Source of the DNA: Polaribacter sp. BM10
GTDB taxonomy: Bacteria > Bacteroidota > Bacteroidia > Flavobacteriales > Flavobacteriaceae
Direction of reading: 5' to 3'
Length of the DNA stretch: 64,000 nucleotides
Assembly: GCF_002005425.1 (NCBI RefSeq)
Contig: NZ_CP019704.1
Coordinates: forward strand, 2,810,001 to 2,874,000
Below are positions 45,129 through 55,007 of this stretch, one piece after another. The notes beneath the pieces were generated by a model, which did not search any database, had not been told where the DNA came from, and saw only the letters and a list, made by a program, of their open reading frames with translations. Position 1 is the first letter of the stretch, and each line of letters opens with the position of its first letter. Position numbers and translations under genes: made by a program.

Positions 45129-45170
45129 TTAACAGAAAAAGCAATTATTAATAATTGCTTTTTCTGTTAA
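45129..45170. terminator. perfect 42-bp palindrome, probable terminator
   Basis: 45129-45149 and 45150-45170 are exact reverse complements with no spacer, centred on ATTATTAATAAT. It lies between the end of the DUF59 gene and the start of DUF2480 and has T tracts inside both arms. Terminator activity is likely but the symmetric form is unusual. Confidence 0.7.
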
Positions 45171-45182
45171 ATTTATATGTAA

Positions 45183-45503
45183 TTAAAGCATTCCTAACTC
45201 TAGTTTTGCTTCTTCGCTCATCATTTCTTGTGTCCAAGTCGGGTCAAATGTAATTTCAACTTCGCAGTTATTTAATTCTTTTAAAGACTTAACTTTATCT
45301 TCAATTTCTACAGGTAAACTCTCTGCAACTGGGCAATTCGGAGACGTTAGTGTCATTAAAATTTTAGCATTATTTTCATCAGAAACAAAAACATCATAAA
45401 TTAAACCAAGCTCATAAATGTCTACAGGTATTTCTGGATCGTAAATTGTTTTTAAAACACCTACAATTTTATCTCCAATTTCTTCTAATTCTTTATCTGT
45501 CAT
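45183..45503 (-). CDS. DUF59/MIP18 family Fe-S assembly protein
   Basis: A 106-residue protein of the DUF59 (SufT/PaaD-like) family that helps mature Fe-S proteins. Conserved features: LKTIYDPEIPVDIYELGLIY, MTLTSPNCPVAESLP with the reactive Cys, and EVEITFDPTWTQEMMS. It follows the SufE-like gene by 11 bases, so they are one operon. It is a common Bacteroidota arrangement. Confidence 0.9.
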   Translation of the reverse strand: MTDKELEEIGDKIVGVLKTIYDPEIPVDIYELGLIYDVFVSDENNAKILMTLTSPNCPVAESLPVEIEDKVKSLKELNNCEVEITFDPTWTQEMMSEEAKLELGML

Positions 45504-45514
45504 TATATAGTTTC

Positions 45515-45940
45515 TTAATTCTGTAATTTAGTTTGTTGCGCAATTGCGTACAATTTTATTTGTTTAACCATAGATACCAAACCGTTTGCTCGCGTAGGGC
45601 TTAAATGTTCTTTCAAACCTATTTGATCTATAAAAGTGGTTTCTGCAGTTAAAATATCTGCCGGTTTTTGTTCCGAGAATACCCTCAATAATAATGCCAC
45701 AATTCCTTTAGTTAAAATAGCATCACTATCTGCAGTAAACTTAATTTTATCTGCATCTAATTCAGAATATAACCAAACTTTAGATTGGCATCCTTTAATT
45801 AAATTTTCGTCTAATTTATGTGTATCTTCAATTATAGGCAAAGATTTACCAAGCTCTATTATGTATTCGTAACGATCCATCCAATCATCAAACATAGAAA
45901 ACTCATCAATAATTTCTTCTTGTATTTCTTTGATAGTCAT
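45515..45940 (-). CDS. sufE: SufE-like sulfur acceptor protein
   Basis: A 141-residue SufE family protein that accepts persulfide sulfur from SufS for Fe-S cluster assembly. The acceptor Cys is in NLIKGCQSKVWLY (about residue 50). Start MTIKEIQEEIIDEFSMFDDW and the C-terminal LSPTRANGLVSMV are typical. It is the first gene of a two-gene operon with the DUF59 protein; the rest of the suf operon is elsewhere. Confidence 0.93.
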   Translation of the reverse strand: MTIKEIQEEIIDEFSMFDDWMDRYEYIIELGKSLPIIEDTHKLDENLIKGCQSKVWLYSELDADKIKFTADSDAILTKGIVALLLRVFSEQKPADILTAETTFIDQIGLKEHLSPTRANGLVSMVKQIKLYAIAQQTKLQN

Positions 45941-46013
45941 TTTTAAAACTTATTTTTGCGCTTTCAAAAAGCGTTTTATTGTAAAAAGCAAAATTACGCA
46001 TAAATTATAAGAA

Positions 46014-46940
46014 ATGAGTAAATTATTAGCAGTTGGTACAGTAGCTTTTGATGCTATTGAGACACCTTTTGGTAAAACAGATAAGATTTTAGGAGGCTCT
46101 GGAACTTTTGTAGGTTTAGCAGCATCTCAATTTGGAGTAGAAACAGGTGTTGTATCTGTTGTTGGAGGAGATTTTCCTGATTCTTATTTAGAAATGATGA
46201 ATTCTAAAGGAATTAATACAGATGGTATTGAAGTAGATAAAGAAGGTAAAACTTTTTTCTGGAGTGGTAAATATCACAACGATATGAATTCTAGAGATAC
46301 TTTAGTAACAGAATTAAATGTATTAGAAACGTTTACACCAGTTGTACCAGATTCTTTTAAAGATGCAGGCATTGTAATGTTGGGTAATTTACACCCGCTA
46401 ACGCAAGCTTCTGTTTTAGATCAAATGACAGAAAAACCAAAACTAATAGTTTTAGATACTATGAATTTTTGGATGGATATTGCTTTAGATGATTTACATA
46501 CTGTTTTAAAAAGAGTAGATGTAATTACAATTAATGATGAAGAAGCTCGCCAATTATCTGGTGAATATTCTTTGGTAAATGCTGCTAAGAAAATCCACGC
46601 AATGGGACCTAAGTATGTAGTAATTAAAAAAGGAGAACACGGAGCTTTATTATTTAATGAAGGAAAAATGTTTTTTGCACCTGCATTACCATTAGCAGAA
46701 GTTTTTGATCCTACTGGTGCCGGAGATACATTTGCAGGAGGTTTCTGCGGATATCTAGCAAAAACAGAAGATATATCTTTCGAAAACATGAAGAACGCGA
46801 TAATTTACGGCTCTAACTTAGCTTCTTTCTGTGTAGAGAAATTTGGTACAGAGCGCATGCAAGAGCTAACAACAGATGAAGTTAAAACGCGCTTACAAGC
46901 TTTTAAAGACTTAACACAATTTGATATAAAATTATCTTAA
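46014..46940 (+). CDS. PfkB-family carbohydrate or nucleoside kinase
   Basis: A 308-residue ribokinase-fold kinase. PfkB signature 1-like LGGSGTFVGLAASQFG is at residues about 24-40, and signature 2 DPTGAGDTFAGGFCGYL holds the catalytic Asp and anion hole. The substrate cannot be named; a sugar, nucleoside or similar compound is possible. It is followed by a hairpin terminator and purF. A functional link to purine synthesis is conceivable from position only. Confidence 0.88.
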   Translation: MSKLLAVGTVAFDAIETPFGKTDKILGGSGTFVGLAASQFGVETGVVSVVGGDFPDSYLEMMNSKGINTDGIEVDKEGKTFFWSGKYHNDMNSRDTLVTELNVLETFTPVVPDSFKDAGIVMLGNLHPLTQASVLDQMTEKPKLIVLDTMNFWMDIALDDLHTVLKRVDVITINDEEARQLSGEYSLVNAAKKIHAMGPKYVVIKKGEHGALLFNEGKMFFAPALPLAEVFDPTGAGDTFAGGFCGYLAKTEDISFENMKNAIIYGSNLASFCVEKFGTERMQELTTDEVKTRLQAFKDLTQFDIKLS

Positions 46941-46947
46941 TATAAAT

Positions 46948-46975
46948 CCGCGGTTTAAACTGCGGGTTTTTTTTT
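46948..46975 (+). terminator. terminator after the PfkB kinase
   Basis: A near-perfect 18-base palindrome (46948-46956 with 46957-46965, one G-T pair) followed by a long T run. Confidence 0.8.
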
Positions 46976-47024
46976 GATATAATTGCAACAATAACAACAC
47001 AATACAACTAAAAATATTATAAAA

Positions 47025-48923
47025 ATGAGTGATGCTATTAAACATGAATGTGGAATTGCACTTGTTAGATTAAAAAAACCATTACAGTTTTACAAAGATA
47101 AATACGGTACTGCTTTTTACGGAATTAATAAAATGTATTTATTAATGGAAAAACAGCATAATCGTGGTCAAGATGGTGCAGGTTTTGCAAGTGTAAAATT
47201 TAATGTAGAACCTGGTACTAGATATATTAGCAGAGTTCGTTCTAACAAATCGCAACCAATACAAGATGTTTTTGGGCAAATTAACGATCGCTTAAATGGT
47301 GTTTTAGAACAAAACCCAGATAAGAAAGATGATGTAGCATGGCAAGAAGAAAACATGCCTTACATAGGTAACTTATTTTTAGGTCATGTTCGTTATGGTA
47401 CTTTTGGTAAAAACAGTATCGAAAGTGTACATCCGTTTTTACGTCAAAGTAATTGGAAACATCAAAACTTAATTGTTGCAGGTAACTTTAACATGACTAA
47501 TTCTAAACATTTATTAGAAGAGTTAATAGAGTTGGGGCAACATCCAAAAGAATTTACAGATACAGTAACTGTCATGGAGAAAATTGGTCATTTCTTAGAA
47601 GATGAAGTGGCTAAATTATATCAGAAAGCAAAAAAGAAAGGCTTTAACAAAAAGAATGCTTCACCTTATATTGAAGAAAATTTAAGCATAAAAAAAGTTT
47701 TAAAAAGATCTTCTAAAAACTGGGATGGTGGTTATGCAATGGCAGGATTAGTTGGCCACGGAGATGCTTTTGTTTTAAGAGATCCAAACGGAATAAGACC
47801 GACATATTTCTTCGAAGATGAAGAAGTTGTAGTTGTAGCATCAGAAAGACCTGTAATTCAAACAGTATTTAATATCGAAATTGATAAAGTACAAGAATTA
47901 GAAAGAGGGCATGCTTTAATTATTAAGAAAAATGGTAAAACAGCTATTAAACAAGTTTTAGAACCAAGAGAAAACAAAGCTTGTTCTTTCGAGCGTATTT
48001 ATTTTTCTAGAGGAAGTGATGCATCAATTTATGAAGAAAGAAAAAACTTAGGTAAATTAGTGTTTCCTAAAATTTTAAAATCGATAGATAGCGATATTTC
48101 TAACACTGTTTTTTCTTACATACCAAATACTGCAGAAACTTCTTTCTATGGAATGACGGAAGCTGCCGAAGATTTACTTAATCAGCAAAAAACAGAAAAA
48201 ATCTTAGCAGGTGGTACTAAGTTATCTGCTCAAAAAGTAACAGAGATTTTATCTGAAAGAGCTCGTTTTGAAAAAATAGCTATTAAAGATGCAAAGTTAA
48301 GAACATTTATTGCTGATGATAGTTCTAGAGATGACCTTGTAGAACATGTTTATGATATTACTTATGGTGTTGTAAAACCTACAGACAATCTTGTAATTAT
48401 AGATGATAGTATTGTAAGAGGAACAACTTTAAAGAAAAGTATTATTAAAATCTTAGATAGACTAAGCCCTAAGAAGATAGTGGTTGTTTCATCTGCACCT
48501 CAAATACGCTACCCAGATTGTTATGGTATAGATATGGCCAGAATTGATGCTTTTATTGCTTTTAAAGCTGCGATAGAATTATTAAAAGATACAAATCAAG
48601 AAGGTATTATAGGTGAAGTTTATAAAAAATCTAAAGAGCAACAATCTAACGCAGATGAAGAAATTGTAAATTATGTAAAAGAAATTTACGCACCATTTAC
48701 AACAGAAGAAATATCAGCAAAAATTGCCCAAATGCTAAAAACAAAAGATGTTAAGGCAGATGTAGAGGTAATTTATCAAACTGTAGAGAACTTGCATAAG
48801 GCTTGCCCTAATAACTTAGGAGATTGGTATTTTACCGGAGATTACCCTACACCTGGTGGTCATAGAGTTGTAAATGAGGCTTTTATTAATTACTATGAAG
48901 GAAACGATAAAAGAGCTTATTAA
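47025..48923 (+). CDS. purF: amidophosphoribosyltransferase
   Basis: First committed step of purine synthesis: PRPP + glutamine to 5-phosphoribosylamine. 632 residues, the long form typical of Bacteroidota. The nucleophile Cys is residue 9 (MSDAIKHECGIALVRL), so an eight-residue leader must be removed for an N-terminal Cys, as for the processed PurF type. Glutaminase motifs: RGQDGAGFASV, GHVRYGTFGK. The PRPP-binding loop is VIIDDSIVRGTTLKK. The intervening region (GNFNMTNSKHLLEEL) is also typical. Function is certain; details of propeptide processing are inference. Confidence 0.96.
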   Translation: MSDAIKHECGIALVRLKKPLQFYKDKYGTAFYGINKMYLLMEKQHNRGQDGAGFASVKFNVEPGTRYISRVRSNKSQPIQDVFGQINDRLNGVLEQNPDKKDDVAWQEENMPYIGNLFLGHVRYGTFGKNSIESVHPFLRQSNWKHQNLIVAGNFNMTNSKHLLEELIELGQHPKEFTDTVTVMEKIGHFLEDEVAKLYQKAKKKGFNKKNASPYIEENLSIKKVLKRSSKNWDGGYAMAGLVGHGDAFVLRDPNGIRPTYFFEDEEVVVVASERPVIQTVFNIEIDKVQELERGHALIIKKNGKTAIKQVLEPRENKACSFERIYFSRGSDASIYEERKNLGKLVFPKILKSIDSDISNTVFSYIPNTAETSFYGMTEAAEDLLNQQKTEKILAGGTKLSAQKVTEILSERARFEKIAIKDAKLRTFIADDSSRDDLVEHVYDITYGVVKPTDNLVIIDDSIVRGTTLKKSIIKILDRLSPKKIVVVSSAPQIRYPDCYGIDMARIDAFIAFKAAIELLKDTNQEGIIGEVYKKSKEQQSNADEEIVNYVKEIYAPFTTEEISAKIAQMLKTKDVKADVEVIYQTVENLHKACPNNLGDWYFTGDYPTPGGHRVVNEAFINYYEGNDKRAY

Positions 48924-49049
48924 TTGTAAAATCAAAATAAAATCCTTACTTTAGTGAGATAAACATTATCAATATTAAAATTGATGTAAGAAAAATTCCC
49001 CCAAGAATTAGCTTATGTAATGTGTTAACAAGTTTAAAAATTTTTAAAG

Positions 49050-52000
49050 ATGTTAAAACAAGCAAAAAGAATAATTTTTATTTTTTATCTTTTTTATGGT
49101 GCTATTTTAAGTGCCCAAACTTCAACTGCAACATACAGTTCAGGAGATATTCCGACAGGTTTTGAGAGTTCTAGTCAATGTGCTCCGTTGTCAGAGTTGC
49201 AAGTTATTGTACCGCCAGGATCTATTGTTACAAGTGTAGATGTTGTTTATCAAATGACGGCACGTGTTCAAGGTTGGATGTCAGACCAAAGATCTAGATT
49301 AATTTATGTTGAAGGTGCTGTAAGTGAGAACAATTATACTGCAGGTATAGGAGATAGTCCAGGAACATTATCTTACGCTCGATCTGGTTTAACAATTGCA
49401 AATGGCGTAAGTGTTACAGGGGTTTTGACTTTTCAAATGGATGTGTTAAGAGTAATTTGGGAAGGTACAGGAGCTGGCTGTAGTGTTAATGAAAATAAGG
49501 TTGATAATAATAGTTGGATAATTACTGTGAATTATACAGCTCCGCCTCCTGTAGCAGAAAGATATTTAGGTCCCGGCGGTGTAGGTAGTATTGATGGTAC
49601 TTCTAGTCTTGTGCTATGGACAAACCCAGATGATATTTCTGAAAATGACAATGCTCCATTTGCTTCTTGGTCAGATTTATCGGGTTATAATTCAACTTTA
49701 ACTCAAGAAGATGTTACTTTTCAGCCTATAATTAAGAAAAATATTGTTAACGGCTATGATGCAGTTAGGTTCGAAGAATCTAATAGACGTTTGAGAAAAA
49801 CTAACTTCACAAACTTTCCAACAACAGCAATTTCTGGCTTTTATGTAAATAAAACTGAAAATGCAAATGAAGGAGGTGACGGAGTGTTATCTTATGCCTC
49901 ATCATCTGCTCTTAATAACGATTTTCTATTATTTAATAGCAATAATTTGTCTATGTATGTTACTAATCAGGCAAGGAGTTCTGGCTTGAATGTAAGCACT
50001 GCAAACTGGAATGTTGTTGGTTATAGATGGCAAACTTCTGGAACGGCAAATACATCTCTTAACGGAACTGATAGAAATATTAATTTTCCTAGTGGTAGAA
50101 TTATAACTCCTGGCGGTTCTTTAGCTTTGGCTGGTGAACAAGATAGTGAAGATGATGGAGCAGGAGGAAATGATGGTGATTATGTAGCTTCACAAGCGCA
50201 TCAAGGAGATTTTGCAGAGGTAATTATGTATAATAAATATATTAATGAGGCAGAAAGAATTATTGTAAGTAATTATTTATCGGCAAAATATAATATTACC
50301 TTAAATTCAAATAATTTTTACGATGAAGATGATGTAGCTGCGGGTAATTTTGATCATGATGTGGCTGGTATTGGTCAAGCAACAGATGGTTCTAATCATA
50401 CAGATTCTCAAGGAACAGGAATTGTTAGAATTTATAACCCAAGTAGTCTTGCAAATGATGAATTTTTATTTTGGGGTAGAGATAATAAAGAGGATATCGT
50501 TTTTGAAACAAATGAAGATAATTATCAACAAAGAACTTCTACTAAATGGCGAGTTAGTAAAAGAAATGATGTTGGTGACGTTAGTTTTATATTAGATTTA
50601 TCATCCGTAGATATTTCTAGTAAAGAAGATTGTGCTATACTTAAATTAGTTATAGATAATGACAGTGATTTATTATCACCAACATCAACTTATAATTTAG
50701 CAGACATTGGTGGTGGTTTATATCAGGCTAATAATGTGGTTTTTTCTAATAATGATTATTTTGCTGTAGAATACCAAGATTTAATAGTTGTTGATGATAC
50801 GCAATACTATAATGGTTCTGCCACCACAAATGTGCCAGATTTAACAGATGGCTGCTTTAAATTGTTGGTAAAAAGTACTTCTAATGGTTCGCTAACTTTA
50901 ACCGAGGATGCTGTTGTTAGAGAGATTGAGATTGAAAACGGAGGAATTTTATCTGTTAATTCTGGCGTGTTACTAAAAGTTAAAAATGGTATTTTAAATA
51001 ACGGTGAATTAAGATTAGTTGGTAATTCTCAATTAGTACAAACTCATACAACTGGTAATAATTTAAACTCAGGGACAGGTAAACTTTTCGTAGATCAAAC
51101 TGCAACAAGCTCATCTGTATATCAGTCAGGTTATTGGTCTTCACCAGTAAGAAATTCAGGTACAGCACCAGGCACTCCTTTTTCAATAAACGATGTTTTA
51201 AAAGATGGAACAAATGTAGCTACATCTGCAACTCCAACTGTTGGTGAAGCTGCTGACATTAATTTTACTTCTAATTTTGATGGAGATTCGTCATTAGAGC
51301 CTATAAGTATTAGTTCTAGGTGGTTGGCAAAGTTTGTAAATGCCAGTGATTGGACAAGATTTGTAGATCCAACAGATCCTATTTTTCTTCCAGGAGAAGG
51401 ATGGAATATGAAAAGTGTTGGTGCTACATTTACTTTTTCTGGTACACCAAACGATGGAGATTATTCTTTTACATTAGATCAAAATAAATTTAATTTAATA
51501 GGTAACCCGTATCCTTCTGCACTAGATGCAGAAGCATTTATAAATGATAATTCATCAGAATTTAATGGTGTAATATATATTTATAACGGTTCTTCTGATA
51601 ATACTCATGTTAGAGGAGATTATTCTGGAACTTATAATACCATTGTTAGCGGGGTAACAGTCGGTGGAGGAAGATATTTACCGATTGGGCAGGCATTTTT
51701 TGTGACAAAAGAAACACCAGGTTCTGGTACTTTAGTTTTTAAAAATTCACAAAGAACTTTAAATGATTTATCTGATACTGGTGTAATAGTTGCTAAAACA
51801 TCATCAAAACAAAAAAGTACTAGAGATTTTTCAACAATAAAGATTGATTTTAAATTTAATTTATCTGAAAGTGAAGTTAGAACCCGAACAGTAGCAACAG
51901 TGTTTAGAGGTTTAACAGATGAGTACGATATTGGTTTCGATGCAGTTATGTGGGGCTTGCAGCCAACAGATTTGTATTTAAAAGTTAAGGGTTCTACTAG

Positions 52001-52511
52001 TCCTTATATTATCACTGGTACGTTTAATTTTGATGAATCTTTAGAAATACCGATGGTAGTTCAGTTAGATCAAGATCGAGAAGTTACTTTTTCTATAAGT
52101 GAAAAGATAAAAATTAACACACCTGTGTATTTAAATGATAGAGTTTTAAATAAATTCTATAATTTAGATGAAGCTCCTAAATCTCTAAATTTAGCATCGG
52201 GTATTTATGATGATAGATTTTTTATCACTTTTACAGATAAAACATTAAGTAATGAAGATTTTAAAGAGGATGAATTTTTATTAAGTATTCAAAGAGGTGA
52301 TAATGGCGAGTTTTTAATTAAAAACACATCTAATTATCAGATAGAAACTGTAAAGTTGTTTAATATTTTGGGAGCTGAAGTTTTTAATCAGAATATAAAT
52401 AGTAATAAAAGTGAGTTAAACTTTAAATTAAACAAACTGTCTAAGGCGGTATATATTTTAGTTATTAAGACAGAAAAGGGATTGTTCAATAAAAAGATTA
52501 TTATTGATTAA
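49050..52511 (+). CDS. large T9SS-secreted adhesin-like protein
   Basis: A 1153-residue secreted protein with signal peptide (IIFIFYLFYGAILSA-Q). Residues about 190-420 resemble a concanavalin/LamG-like domain: LVLWTNPDDISENDNAPFAS, WSDLSGYNSTLTQEDV, GDFAEVIMYNKYINEAERI, SNYLSAKYNI. Residues 430-660 contain DHDVAGIGQATDGS and a WGRDNKED segment as found in large flavobacterial surface proteins. The last about 80 residues are a T9SS sorting domain (KLFNILGAEVFNQ, LSKAVYILVIKTEKG). No enzyme motif is seen. It may be an adhesin or a matrix protein (inference). A terminator follows at 52532. Confidence 0.82.
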   Translation: MLKQAKRIIFIFYLFYGAILSAQTSTATYSSGDIPTGFESSSQCAPLSELQVIVPPGSIVTSVDVVYQMTARVQGWMSDQRSRLIYVEGAVSENNYTAGIGDSPGTLSYARSGLTIANGVSVTGVLTFQMDVLRVIWEGTGAGCSVNENKVDNNSWIITVNYTAPPPVAERYLGPGGVGSIDGTSSLVLWTNPDDISENDNAPFASWSDLSGYNSTLTQEDVTFQPIIKKNIVNGYDAVRFEESNRRLRKTNFTNFPTTAISGFYVNKTENANEGGDGVLSYASSSALNNDFLLFNSNNLSMYVTNQARSSGLNVSTANWNVVGYRWQTSGTANTSLNGTDRNINFPSGRIITPGGSLALAGEQDSEDDGAGGNDGDYVASQAHQGDFAEVIMYNKYINEAERIIVSNYLSAKYNITLNSNNFYDEDDVAAGNFDHDVAGIGQATDGSNHTDSQGTGIVRIYNPSSLANDEFLFWGRDNKEDIVFETNEDNYQQRTSTKWRVSKRNDVGDVSFILDLSSVDISSKEDCAILKLVIDNDSDLLSPTSTYNLADIGGGLYQANNVVFSNNDYFAVEYQDLIVVDDTQYYNGSATTNVPDLTDGCFKLLVKSTSNGSLTLTEDAVVREIEIENGGILSVNSGVLLKVKNGILNNGELRLVGNSQLVQTHTTGNNLNSGTGKLFVDQTATSSSVYQSGYWSSPVRNSGTAPGTPFSINDVLKDGTNVATSATPTVGEAADINFTSNFDGDSSLEPISISSRWLAKFVNASDWTRFVDPTDPIFLPGEGWNMKSVGATFTFSGTPNDGDYSFTLDQNKFNLIGNPYPSALDAEAFINDNSSEFNGVIYIYNGSSDNTHVRGDYSGTYNTIVSGVTVGGGRYLPIGQAFFVTKETPGSGTLVFKNSQRTLNDLSDTGVIVAKTSSKQKSTRDFSTIKIDFKFNLSESEVRTRTVATVFRGLTDEYDIGFDAVMWGLQPTDLYLKVKGSTSPYIITGTFNFDESLEIPMVVQLDQDREVTFSISEKIKINTPVYLNDRVLNKFYNLDEAPKSLNLASGIYDDRFFITFTDKTLSNEDFKEDEFLLSIQRGDNGEFLIKNTSNYQIETVKLFNILGAEVFNQNINSNKSELNFKLNKLSKAVYILVIKTEKGLFNKKIIID

Positions 52512-52531
52512 ATCCTTATTATATCAATTAA

Positions 52532-52562
52532 AAAAGCATCCTTAAAAAGGATGCTTTTTTTT
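52532..52562. terminator. bidirectional terminator, T9SS gene / sodB
   Basis: A 12-bp inverted repeat (52532-52543 with 52547-52558) with a 3-nt loop and T runs on both sides, between the convergent adhesin-like gene and sodB. Confidence 0.88.
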
Positions 52563-52585
52563 ATCTTAATCAGTAAGATTTCTAT

Positions 52586-53194
52586 TTATTTTGCTGCAGC
52601 ATATCTACGCTCAACTTCATTCCAGTTAATTACATTAAAAAATGCATTGATATAATCTGGTCTTCTGTTTTGGTAGTTTAAGTAATATGCATGTTCCCAA
52701 ACATCCAATCCTAAAATAGGAGTTCCTTCGCAGTTTACACCTGGCATTAATGGGTTGTCTTGGTTAGGTGTAGAACAAACCTCTACTTTACCACCTGGTA
52801 AAACACATAACCATGCCCAACCAGAACCAAACTGAGTAGCTGCAGCTTTAGAAAAAGCGTCGATAAATGCTTCTTTAGATCCGAAAGCGCTTTCAATAGC
52901 GTCTTTTAAATCTCCAGATAAATAACCTCTATCGTTCGGGTTCATTACTGTCCAAAATAAAGAGTGATTGTAAAATCCACCACCGTTATTTCTTACAGCG
53001 CTATTGCTCATATCTAAATTAGCAAGAATATCTTCGATAGATTTTCCTTCTAAATCAGTTCCTTCTATTGCTCCGTTTAATTTTGTTGTATATCCGTTGT
53101 GATGTTTTGTATGGTGAATTTCCATAGTTCTAGCATCTATATTAGGTTCTAAAGCATCGTATGCGTATCCTAATTCTGGTAATTGAAAAGCCAT
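52586..53194 (-). CDS. sodB: Fe/Mn superoxide dismutase
   Basis: A 202-residue SOD that dismutates superoxide in the cytosol. Metal ligands are in [12 protein letters not shown] (His), [11 protein letters not shown] (His) and [15 protein letters not shown] (Asp and His). The sequence [11 protein letters not shown] and [12 protein letters not shown] is of the Fe/cambialistic type (Fe or Mn cannot be decided). It is followed upstream by fbp, with 109 bases between, so co-transcription is uncertain. Confidence 0.95.
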   Translation of the reverse strand: MAFQLPELGYAYDALEPNIDARTMEIHHTKHHNGYTTKLNGAIEGTDLEGKSIEDILANLDMSNSAVRNNGGGFYNHSLFWTVMNPNDRGYLSGDLKDAIESAFGSKEAFIDAFSKAAATQFGSGWAWLCVLPGGKVEVCSTPNQDNPLMPGVNCEGTPILGLDVWEHAYYLNYQNRRPDYINAFFNVINWNEVERRYAAAK

Positions 53195-53303
53195 TTTTTT
53201 AAGTTTTAAAGTTCGTATTATTTTAATACTGTAAATTTACTCAATATGATGCAGTTGAACAAAATATTAGCCTTTTGTTAACTTATAATAGTATAAATAA
53301 GAT

Positions 53304-54314
53304 TTATTCGCCGTATTTCTGCATAAATTCCTCTAATTTGTTTACCATATTTTTACTTCCGCAAACAAAAGGTACTCTTTGGTGTAATTCTGTTGGTTCT
53401 ACTTCCATAGTTCTAGTGTAACCGTCAGAAGCATAGCCATTTGCTTGTTCAGCTAAAAAAGCCATAGGATTACATTCGTAAAGTAAGCGTAATTTTCCGT
53501 TCGGATTTCTAGAACCTTTTGGGTACATGTAAATACCTCCTTTTATCATATTTCTATGAAAATCTGAAACCAAAGAACCGATATATCTACTTGTGTAAGG
53601 TCTTTCTCCTTCTTCTTCTTGACAGTATTTTATATATTTTTTTACACCTTCTGGAAAATCGAAATAATTTCCTTCGTTAACAGAATAGATGTTTCCATCT
53701 TCTGGAAACGTCATATTTGGGTGCGATAAATAAAATGTACCAATTGCTGGGTTTAATGTAAAACCATTTACACCATCTCCGGTTGTATAAACTAGCATTG
53801 TAGATGTACCATAAACCACGTAACCAGCTGCAACTTGCTCAACACCTTTTTGTAAAAAATCTTCTAGTTGTACTGGGCTTCCTGTTGGCGTAACCCTTCT
53901 GTAAATAGAAAAAATTGTTCCTACAGAAACGTTTACATCGATATTAGAAGAGCCATCTAAAGGGTCTATTAATACAACATATTTATTTTGATTGTTCTCG
54001 TCGATACTATTTATAGAGATAAAACTGTCTTCTTCTTCACTGGCAATACCACAAACAATATTTCTTCTAGTTAGTGTTTGTATAAATTTATCATTTGCAT
54101 AAACATCTAATTTTTGTTGGTCTTCACCTTGAATGTTTGTGTCTCCATGAGCACCAATAATATCTACCAAACCAGCTTTATTTACTTCGTGATTTACAAC
54201 TTTTGCAGCTAATCTAATTGAGTTTAATAAACTAGATAGTTCGCCAGAACTGTATTTAAAAGCGTGCTGATTTTCAATAATAAATTCTCCTAAAGTCTGT
54301 TTTTTTGGTAACAT
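53304..54314 (-). CDS. fbp: class I fructose-1,6-bisphosphatase
   Basis: A 336-residue gluconeogenic enzyme hydrolysing fructose-1,6-bisphosphate. Active-site motifs: ASEEEDSFI and [15 protein letters not shown] with metal ligands, [38 protein letters not shown], which contain the substrate-binding Lys and Tyr. It is of the class I type with the usual length. It is the first gene of the minus group; the divergent GNAT gene starts 211 bases away. Confidence 0.96.
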   Translation of the reverse strand: MLPKKQTLGEFIIENQHAFKYSSGELSSLLNSIRLAAKVVNHEVNKAGLVDIIGAHGDTNIQGEDQQKLDVYANDKFIQTLTRRNIVCGIASEEEDSFISINSIDENNQNKYVVLIDPLDGSSNIDVNVSVGTIFSIYRRVTPTGSPVQLEDFLQKGVEQVAAGYVVYGTSTMLVYTTGDGVNGFTLNPAIGTFYLSHPNMTFPEDGNIYSVNEGNYFDFPEGVKKYIKYCQEEEGERPYTSRYIGSLVSDFHRNMIKGGIYMYPKGSRNPNGKLRLLYECNPMAFLAEQANGYASDGYTRTMEVEPTELHQRVPFVCGSKNMVNKLEEFMQKYGE

Positions 54315-54501
54315 GTTGTTGTGTATAGTTAATGTTACAAAGATGCTAAAATTTAGATAACTACACCGTTTTCGTACAGCTTTTTTTTGGTAAAAATCTC
54401 ACTTGTTTTTTGCATAATAACTATTTATTATTTTAAAATTTAAACAAATCGAAAATAACTGTGCAAAATATTTAATTATTTTTAAGCGAAAATGAAAGGA
54501 C

Positions 54502-54509
54502 TATCTTTG
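54502..54509 (+). promoter_or_regulatory. candidate -7 box of the GNAT-aspartokinase unit
   Basis: TATCTTTG, 16 bases before the GNAT ATG. No clear TTG is seen at the expected distance upstream. Confidence 0.45.
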
Positions 54510-54525
54510 ACAAAAAATTAGAAAC

Positions 54526-55005
54526 ATGGACTTTAAAATAAGATTAGGACAAGAAGAAGACATGCAAGCTGTATTAGATTTAATTACAGAATTGGCTGTT
54601 TTTGAAAAAGAACCAGATGCTGTAGAGATAACTGTAGAAGATTTAATTAATGATGGTTTTTCTAAAGATCCTAAATTTAAGATTTATGTGGCAGAACAAG
54701 AAAATACTATTATCGGTATTGCGTTGTTTTATGAACGATATTCTACTTGGAAAGGAAGAACAATACATTTAGAAGATTTGATTGTAACTAAAAGTAAGCA
54801 AAAAATAGGCGCAGGTAAAGCACTTTATAAAGCAGTTTTAAAATATGCGTTTGATAATAACTTTAATAGAGTTGCTTGGGAAGTAATTGATTGGAACAAA
54901 AATGCAATCGATTTCTACAAAAGCACAGGTGCTACTTATTTAAATGATTGGTCTGTAGTACAAATGAACAAAGAAAATTTAGCAAAATTTATTCAAAATA
55001 ATTAG
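54526..55005 (+). CDS. GNAT N-acetyltransferase, SSAT-like
   Basis: A 159-residue acetyltransferase of the spermidine/diamine acetyltransferase (SSAT) branch. Typical segments: FKIRLGQEEDMQAVLDLITEL, FYERYSTWKGRTIHLEDLIV, and the acetyl-CoA loop KIGAGKALYKAVLKYA, then WNKNAIDFYKSTGAT. It may act on a polyamine or on thialysine-like lysine analogues (family knowledge). It ends two bases before the aspartate kinase gene, so the two are coupled. Confidence 0.88.
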   Translation: MDFKIRLGQEEDMQAVLDLITELAVFEKEPDAVEITVEDLINDGFSKDPKFKIYVAEQENTIIGIALFYERYSTWKGRTIHLEDLIVTKSKQKIGAGKALYKAVLKYAFDNNFNRVAWEVIDWNKNAIDFYKSTGATYLNDWSVVQMNKENLAKFIQNN

Positions 55006-55007
55006 AA

